Shown piece by piece: positions 59,182 to 64,000 of a stretch of 64,000 bases of DNA. The notes under the pieces were generated by a model. The model saw nothing but the letters and a program-made list of their open reading frames with translations. It had not been told where the DNA came from and did not search any database. Origin of the DNA: an uncultured Akkermansia sp. (GTDB lineage: Bacteria > Verrucomicrobiota > Verrucomicrobiia > Verrucomicrobiales > Akkermansiaceae). Position numbers and translations under genes: made by a program. The first letter of the stretch is position 1. Every line of letters begins with the position of its first letter. The stretch lies in NCBI GenBank assembly GCA_904501975.1, contig CAJGCZ010000002.1:59046-123045 (forward strand), read 5' to 3'.

Positions 59182-59913
59182 TTAAACAAGCGACACCAAC
59201 TGAGCCACTACCTCGCGAGAAGAGTGGCGAATGATTCCCTCGCGCTGCGGGTTAGCAGCAAATGACACAGCTTGCCCACGGTAAGCGCAGTCCGGCGCAT
59301 CCACGGCAGAGGTGGAGTGGAACTCCGTAGCGCCGCTCACACGCTCCACCTCCACAATATTGCCGGGGTTAATACCGGCACCGGGCATCACAATAATGCG
59401 GCCTGCGGCTTGCTCCACCAACTCCGCAATAAAAGCAGCCCCTTGTGCAGCAGTTCCCTGCTGCCCTGAGGTCAGCAAACGCTCGCAGCCCAGGGCAATG
59501 ATTTCCTCCAATGCTTGGACAGGATTACGGCAAATATCAAACGCACGGTGGAAGGTTACAGACATATCCCCCGCGGCGGCCACCATCTTGCGGCAGGCGG
59601 GCACATCAATATCGCCCTCGGGGGTCAGCGCGCCTATCACCACACCGTTCACCCCCAGCTCGCGGCAATACTCAATATCCTGGCACATGGTTTCCACCTC
59701 TGTGGGCGAATAGCAAAAACCACCTTCGCGCGAGCGGATAAGCACATTCACATCAAGCTTCAATCCCGCCTCTACCACGCTGCGTATCGTACCATGGCTG
59801 GGGGTAACACCGCCGCAGGTAATTGCAGCACAAAGCTCTACACGTATAGCACCCCCTGCCTCTGCCTCGCGTGCCTCATCCAACGAGGAGCAACAAACTT
59901 CTATTTTTCGCAT
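59182..59913 (-). CDS. cutC: CutC family protein
   Basis: A 243-residue TIM-barrel protein with all CutC motifs: IEVCCSSLDEA, RVELCAA, GGVTPSHG, VLIRSREGGFCYS, VTFHRAFD, RLLTSGQ and EFHSTSA. CutC was linked to copper tolerance in E. coli, but later work made that role doubtful; its reaction is unknown. The frame extends far upstream; the ATG at 59913 gives the standard family N-terminus (MRKIEVCCSS). It stands alone, convergent to the lipoprotein gene at 58531. Confidence 0.94.
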   Translation of the reverse strand: MRKIEVCCSSLDEAREAEAGGAIRVELCAAITCGGVTPSHGTIRSVVEAGLKLDVNVLIRSREGGFCYSPTEVETMCQDIEYCRELGVNGVVIGALTPEGDIDVPACRKMVAAAGDMSVTFHRAFDICRNPVQALEEIIALGCERLLTSGQQGTAAQGAAFIAELVEQAAGRIIVMPGAGINPGNIVEVERVSGATEFHSTSAVDAPDCAYRGQAVSFAANPQREGIIRHSSREVVAQLVSLV

Positions 59914-60060
59914 ATCCGATAATGTTGTAATGTTTTTGTCGGTCGCAGCCCAGATTAGTTCGCCTTCCCCTAACCGTTTGCGCTCTCCCTTTATACCAGC
60001 TCCACCCTGCCGCGTCAACCGCATATTTGCAACATATTTCTTCCGGCACGCAGTGTTTGC

Positions 60061-60088
60061 TTGCAATTACAAGGCTGCATGGTAGAAT
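60061..60088 (+). promoter_or_regulatory. Promoter of the FG-GAP gene (leaderless type)
   Basis: TTGCAA (60061-60066), 16-bp spacer, TAGAAT (60083-60088), then 8 nt to the ATG at 60097. Confidence 0.6.
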
Positions 60089-60096
60089 GATAGTGT

Positions 60097-60984
60097 ATGG
60101 ATACCGGAACTATTTTATGCGCACGCACCGCTCTAGCCGCATGGGTCATAACCGGCTGCGCACTGCCTGCGCAAGCCTCCACCCCTGCACCCTCACTCCT
60201 CACAAGCCCCGGCAGCGCCGTAGCCTTGCAATTCGACGCCTACACGCCACTTCCCCCGCTTTCCTATTCTCCCGGCACGCCGCAACAACATCGCATTCCC
60301 CTGGCTATCTATACGCAGGGAGAAAAGCCGCATGCTATTGTACAGGTCGATTCTCGCCTGTGGTTCTACATCAACGAGTCCAAACCCGGCAAGATTCTCT
60401 TCTCCGAGCCTGAGCAGCTGCGCACCACACAGCAAACGGATGTTGAGACTGACGGTGCAGCAGTGCTGGAGGACAACACACTCATTATCCGCAGGCCGGA
60501 TGGCTCCTTGCTCATGGCTCATGTAACCGGGCAGGATGTGCCGGCCTTGGAGATTGGCCCGACCATTACGAACACAACCGGAGCCGCCATGCACCTCACG
60601 CCCAACCACTTTGTACTGTCGGATTGCGACCATGATAACACCCCGGATTTGGTGGCAGCGTTCGATGGCGCACTCTATTATTTCAAAGGTGCTGCCACCT
60701 ATACCACCACGCAGGAACAAAGCCGTAAAATCAACAGCATCAGTTTTTCGGCAGATAAACAGCTTTTGCTCCGTCAACCCCATCAAAACCTCACACCCGG
60801 CAGCGCCAATCTTCGGGGCCATAGCCATATCCCCACCACACGCATCTGCAGCGGTGATGGAAGCCTCATTGCCTTGGCCGATTTTGATGGCGATGGCATA
60901 CCGGATATGCTGATGAGTCAAAACGCCGTCCCGGGGCTCGTGAGCGCCCGGGGTATTCTCCCGCCTACACCGGCAGGAAACTAA
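60097..60984 (+). CDS. Exported FG-GAP/VCBS-repeat protein
   Basis: A 295-residue exported protein; the N-terminus has a possible lipobox (ITGC, Cys21). Two calcium-binding FG-GAP-type loops are visible: DCDHDNTPDLVAAFDGALYYF (about 177-197) and DFDGDGIPDML (about 267-277), as in beta-propeller proteins. The chain is too short for a full seven-blade propeller, so it may be partial or an oligomer. The substrate or ligand is unknown. The SGNH hydrolase gene follows after 44 nt. Confidence 0.75.
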   Translation: MDTGTILCARTALAAWVITGCALPAQASTPAPSLLTSPGSAVALQFDAYTPLPPLSYSPGTPQQHRIPLAIYTQGEKPHAIVQVDSRLWFYINESKPGKILFSEPEQLRTTQQTDVETDGAAVLEDNTLIIRRPDGSLLMAHVTGQDVPALEIGPTITNTTGAAMHLTPNHFVLSDCDHDNTPDLVAAFDGALYYFKGAATYTTTQEQSRKINSISFSADKQLLLRQPHQNLTPGSANLRGHSHIPTTRICSGDGSLIALADFDGDGIPDMLMSQNAVPGLVSARGILPPTPAGN

Positions 60985-61028
60985 ACGCCTTCACAGAAGC
61001 AGCCTCCCCCCCTCAGCACCAACACAAT

Positions 61029-61835
61029 ATGCACCGGTTTCTCTCCGTATTGCTATTCATGGTCCTCAGCCTCATTGTAGCCCCGGCATTGGCAACCCCG
61101 GCAGACGACACGCAAGCGCGCAATGCCACCCTGCCCGACTACGCCACCTTACACAAGCAATTAGCTCAAGCAGATACACCCATGCTCTGGCTGTTTGTGG
61201 GCGACAGCATCACCCACGGCTGCCTGCACACCCACGGCTACCGCAACTTTGCCGAGCACTGGATGGAAATCGTAAAATGGGAGCTTAAACCCGAGCAAGG
61301 CAAACGCCGCAGCAATGATATCGTCATCAACGCCGGCGTGAGCGGCGAAACCGCCACCGGTTTTCTCTCCCACGCCGCATGGCGCTTGCAGCAGTTTCGC
61401 CCCCATGTTGTGTTCATCAACTTCGGCATCAACGACGGCACACGCCACCACGAGCTTGCCACTTTTCGCCGCTCCTTGCAAACCATCGTGGCTATGGTGC
61501 GAGCGTTAGGCGCCATCCCCGTGCTGCAAACACCAAGCCTCACCCTGGCGGGCGAATCCTATAGGCCGGCGTACGCCCAAGCCATTCGCGAGCTTGCAAC
61601 AGAGCAGCAAGTATTGCTGGTGGACCACACCGCCGCGTGGGAAGCTATAGCCGCGGCAGAGCCCGCCCCCACCGGCACCACCACACCAGCGGCTCTCCCT
61701 GCACCGCGCCACCTCATGAACGATAATCTGCACCCCAACGCCCTGGGGCACCGCCTCATGGCGCGCACCCTTGCCCGCAGCTTAGGGATTACTCCGCCCC
61801 AAAGCCCCACCCTCAATCTGCCGCTGCACAACTAA
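61029..61835 (+). CDS. Exported SGNH/GDSL hydrolase
   Basis: A 268-residue secreted esterase-type hydrolase. After a signal peptide (cleavage near ALA-TPA at about 23) come the four SGNH blocks: GDSITHG (about 58, Ser nucleophile), NAGVSGET, GINDGT (about 134) and DNLHPNALGH (about 231, Asp-His). The substrate is probably an acetylated carbohydrate, by analogy with related secreted enzymes, but the sequence does not show it. GC content is higher here than in most of the window. Confidence 0.9.
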   Translation: MHRFLSVLLFMVLSLIVAPALATPADDTQARNATLPDYATLHKQLAQADTPMLWLFVGDSITHGCLHTHGYRNFAEHWMEIVKWELKPEQGKRRSNDIVINAGVSGETATGFLSHAAWRLQQFRPHVVFINFGINDGTRHHELATFRRSLQTIVAMVRALGAIPVLQTPSLTLAGESYRPAYAQAIRELATEQQVLLVDHTAAWEAIAAAEPAPTGTTTPAALPAPRHLMNDNLHPNALGHRLMARTLARSLGITPPQSPTLNLPLHN

Positions 61836-61912
61836 GAACCAACTAGCAGCGCCCCCGCCGACATGGTGTGAACTAAGGACAGAGCGTAAGCCCCCTCTGC
61901 AATGAGGGAGAG

Positions 61913-62206
61913 TTACTGCTTTTTTTGGGGGGCTTCTTCAATCGGCTCCGGAGCAATTTCTCCAAGGTAATACTGCGGTACCGGCTCCTCTTCTTCGGCA
62001 TCTGCATCCCGAGTATCCGGGGCAACAATCCCCGCATAAGGTTGGGGCGTTTGCTTAGGTGCCGGTGCCGTCGCCGACTGATTTTCCCCCGGTGCCGCAG
62101 GTTTCTGTTCCGGCTGCTCACACGCCCCCGCTGCCCCCGCCACAGCTGCCAGCGCCGCCAGTGTGGGGTATTTCAATAACTTTGCCGTGCAAGATTGTAT
62201 CTTCAT
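61913..62206 (-). CDS. Small proline/glutamate-rich lipoprotein, unknown
   Basis: A 97-residue protein with a signal ending AGACEQ (possible lipobox, Cys29) followed by a low-complexity, Pro/Ala/Glu-rich, probably disordered chain with the segments QPYAGIVAPDTRDADAEEEE and QYYLGEIAPEP. No domain is recognised. On minus, a TATAGAAT about 21 nt upstream may be its -10. Such small lipoproteins can be surface linkers. Confidence 0.6.
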   Translation of the reverse strand: MKIQSCTAKLLKYPTLAALAAVAGAAGACEQPEQKPAAPGENQSATAPAPKQTPQPYAGIVAPDTRDADAEEEEPVPQYYLGEIAPEPIEEAPQKKQ

Positions 62207-62460
62207 ATCCGTAATGTGTATTCGCTTATTCTATACCCATGATAAGGCCATCGTAAAGCAAAATCCGCGAGAAAGAGAATGGAAAAATTATGGAAAACGT
62301 CTGCCCAGCGACGCATGGATACATACACGACAGCACACAGCATAGGCATGATAATTATAGTTTAATTGGGGGGCTTTTTAAGAGCAGAATTATTAGTCTT
62401 ACGAGTTGAATAATTCTTTAACTTTTCCTAGACAAACAGAGACAAAACCGTGTTTTTTAT

Positions 62461-62489
62461 TTGCCGATAATCAAGTTTTATGATAGAAT
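62461..62489 (+). promoter_or_regulatory. Promoter upstream of hsdM
   Basis: TTGCCG (62461-62466), 17-bp spacer, TAGAAT (62484-62489) with an extended TG. It predicts a leader of about 120 nt, far longer than others here. The rest of the gene-free stretch 62207-62614 is AT-rich and otherwise unremarkable to me. Confidence 0.55.
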
Positions 62490-62510
62490 TAGCGCAGCTA
62501 ATTACTCACC

Positions 62511-62582
62511 ATGACAGTTCAACATATACAGTTGTCAATCCCCCCTCAAAATGGGTATCTTTTTATGCATGCTTTTGACTAA
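62511..62582 (+). CDS. Possible leader peptide (23 codons) upstream of hsdM
   Basis: An ATG-to-TAA frame of 23 codons (MTVQHIQLSIPPQ...) lies inside the predicted hsdM leader, about 15 nt after the likely transcription start. GACAGTT (62513-62519) near its start is the reverse complement of AACTGTC (62581-62587) at its stop, so the leader RNA can enclose it in a stem. There is no homology or codon evidence that it is translated. Confidence 0.2.
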   Translation: MTVQHIQLSIPPQNGYLFMHAFD

Positions 62583-62614
62583 CTGTCGGTTGAAACTCTC
62601 CTCCATCTATTCAC

Positions 62615-64000
62615 ATGAACAAGCAGCAGCTCGCGTCAAAAATCTGGGAGTCAGCGAATAAGATGCGCTCCAAAATCGAAGCTAACGAATATAAGGACTA
62701 TATTCTGGGCTTCATTTTCTACAAGTTTCTTTCTGATAAGCAAGTTAAGTTCCTGAAAGAACACGATTGGACGGACGAATTCCTGCCGGATGTGACGGAA
62801 GATGATGCCGAAACGATGGAGTTTGTACGCTCCAATATCGGCTACTTCATCTCCTATGAAAATCTGTTCTCCACATGGATTGCACAAGGAAATGATTTCA
62901 CAGCGGCTAATGTGACCGATGCGCTTTCTGCTTTCAGCCGTTTAATCAACACCTCCCACAAGAAGGTATTTGATAAGATTTTCGCCACGCTGGAAACCGG
63001 GCTGTCCAAACTGGGTGAGTCCTCCGGCGCTCGTACGAAAGCCATTCGCGACCTGCTGTACCTCATCAAGGATATTCCCATGGATGGCAAGCAGGACTAC
63101 GATGTGCTTGGCTTCATCTATGAATACCTTATCAGCAACTTTGCTGCCAATGCCGGTAAGAAAGCGGGCGAGTTCTACACCCCGCATGAGGTATCTTTGC
63201 TGATGTCTGAGATTGTGGCTGACCATTTGAAAGACAGGGCTGAGATAAAGATTTACGACCCCACCAGCGGTTCCGGTTCATTGCTCATCAATATCGGCAA
63301 GTGTGTTGCCCGCTACATGGGCAGCGATAACAACATCAAATACTTCGCCCAGGAACTCAAGGAGAATACCTACAACCTGACTCGTATGAATCTGGTTATG
63401 CGTGGTATCATCCCGGATAACATCGTTACCCGCAATGGCGACACGCTGGAAGAGGACTGGCCGTTCTTTGATGAGAATGACCCGATTAACACCTACGCCC
63501 CGCTGTATGTGGATGCTGTTGTGTCCAACCCGCCGTATTCTCAGGCATGGAATCCGACTGATAAAGATTCAGACCCCCGATATGCACGCTTCGGCCTCGC
63601 CCCCAAGGGCAAGGCTGACTACGCATTCCTGCTGCACGATTTATATCATTTGAATCCTAATGGTATCATGACCATCGTGCTGCCTCATGGCGTGCTGTTC
63701 CGTGGCGGTGAAGAGGGTACTATCCGAAAGAATCTCATTGAGAACAACCACATTGATGCCATTATCGGCCTCCCCGCCAATATTTTCTTTGGCACAGGTA
63801 TCCCGACCATCATCATGGTGTTGAAGCAGAAGCGCAACAATACGGATGTTCTTATCGTAGATGCCTCCAAGGGCTTTGCTAAAGTGGGCAAGAACAACGT
63901 GCTGCGGGCATGCGATATCAAAAAAATTGTGGATGTCGTGACCTCTCGCTCGGATATGGAAAAGTTCTCCCGTGTGGTGAGCCGCGATGAGATTCGCCGC
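62615..64000 (+). CDS. hsdM: Type I restriction-modification DNA methyltransferase subunit (partial)
   Basis: The first 462 codons of HsdM; the gene runs off the right edge. An N-terminal helical HsdM_N domain (QLASKIWESANKMR...YKDYILGFIFYKFLSDK) is followed by the N6-adenine methyltransferase domain with GEFYTPHEV (about 187), the SAM motif DPTSGSGSLL (about 215) and the catalytic NPPYS (about 305), then IIGLPANIFFGTGIPTIIMVLK. It methylates adenines and, with HsdS and HsdR, forms a type I system; those genes should follow beyond the window. A frame-intact, typical sequence. Confidence 0.95.
   Translation, partial: MNKQQLASKIWESANKMRSKIEANEYKDYILGFIFYKFLSDKQVKFLKEHDWTDEFLPDVTEDDAETMEFVRSNIGYFISYENLFSTWIAQGNDFTAANVTDALSAFSRLINTSHKKVFDKIFATLETGLSKLGESSGARTKAIRDLLYLIKDIPMDGKQDYDVLGFIYEYLISNFAANAGKKAGEFYTPHEVSLLMSEIVADHLKDRAEIKIYDPTSGSGSLLINIGKCVARYMGSDNNIKYFAQELKENTYNLTRMNLVMRGIIPDNIVTRNGDTLEEDWPFFDENDPINTYAPLYVDAVVSNPPYSQAWNPTDKDSDPRYARFGLAPKGKADYAFLLHDLYHLNPNGIMTIVLPHGVLFRGGEEGTIRKNLIENNHIDAIIGLPANIFFGTGIPTIIMVLKQKRNNTDVLIVDASKGFAKVGKNNVLRACDIKKIVDVVTSRSDMEKFSRVVSRDEIRR

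Overview
The window comes from a diderm bacterium with about 50% GC. Lnt, a LolC/E-type permease, an RND pump and at least seven predicted lipoproteins show the outer membrane. The gene set (CoaE-Rho fusion, HprK, McsA/McsB/ClpC in a Gram-negative, ADP-forming acetyl-CoA synthetase, sialate O-acetylesterase, a lipoprotein serpin) points to the Verrucomicrobiota, probably a gut relative of Akkermansia. That assignment is inferred from gene content only; no 16S rRNA is present.

Layout. 1-4485 (minus): start of metH, nuoA, alr, a Sel1-repeat protein and dxr. 4631-5010: RNase P RNA. 5111-10915 (plus): CoaE-Rho fusion, ADP-forming acetyl-CoA synthetase and a degenerate NAD synthetase homologue. 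10977-14579 (minus): hdeD, sod, PP2C phosphatase, lysS. 14795-21793 (plus): a compact operon mcsA-mcsB-clpC-hprK-nif3-rluD. 21828-26591: a lone tyrosine recombinase, htpG, a small membrane protein and two lipoproteins. 26642-26714: tRNA-Lys(UUU) on minus. 26931-35965: envelope genes (PpiD-like chaperone with an EF-hand, POT peptide transporter, Nudix, coiled-coil lipoprotein and partner, LolC/E permease, GYF_2-RDD protein, DUF2147). 36136-44065: an RND pump with a tandem-duplicated adaptor, then DsbD. 44141-47237 (minus): Sel1 lipoprotein, malic enzyme, DciA, ferredoxin. 47345-55017: membrane protein, lnt, umuC, gatB, a secreted unknown and trpB. 55143-62206: sialate esterase, a 640-bp gene-free stretch full of hairpin repeats, a serpin lipoprotein, a lipoprotein paralogue, cutC, an FG-GAP protein, an SGNH hydrolase and a small lipoprotein. 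62615-end: start of a type I restriction-modification locus (hsdM, cut by the window edge).

Expression signals are consistent and unusual. Recognisable promoters (TTGNNN, 16-18 bp, TANNNT) often end only 6-9 bp before the start codon, so many mRNAs should be leaderless or nearly so. Shine-Dalgarno sequences are almost absent, even inside operons. I used this spacing to choose several starts (GTG for coaE-rho, mcsA and the 31-kb lipoprotein; internal ATG for the Sel1 gene). Factor-independent terminators are clear and frequent.

The most interesting items are: the regular array of five covarying hairpins at 56754-56870 beside an inverted pair of composite-hairpin repeats; a McsB homologue that has lost phosphagen-kinase ATP-binding residues but sits with McsA and ClpC; a full-length NAD synthetase homologue lacking both sets of catalytic motifs; the CoaE-Rho fusion; and an RND adaptor made of two complete adaptor units in one chain.
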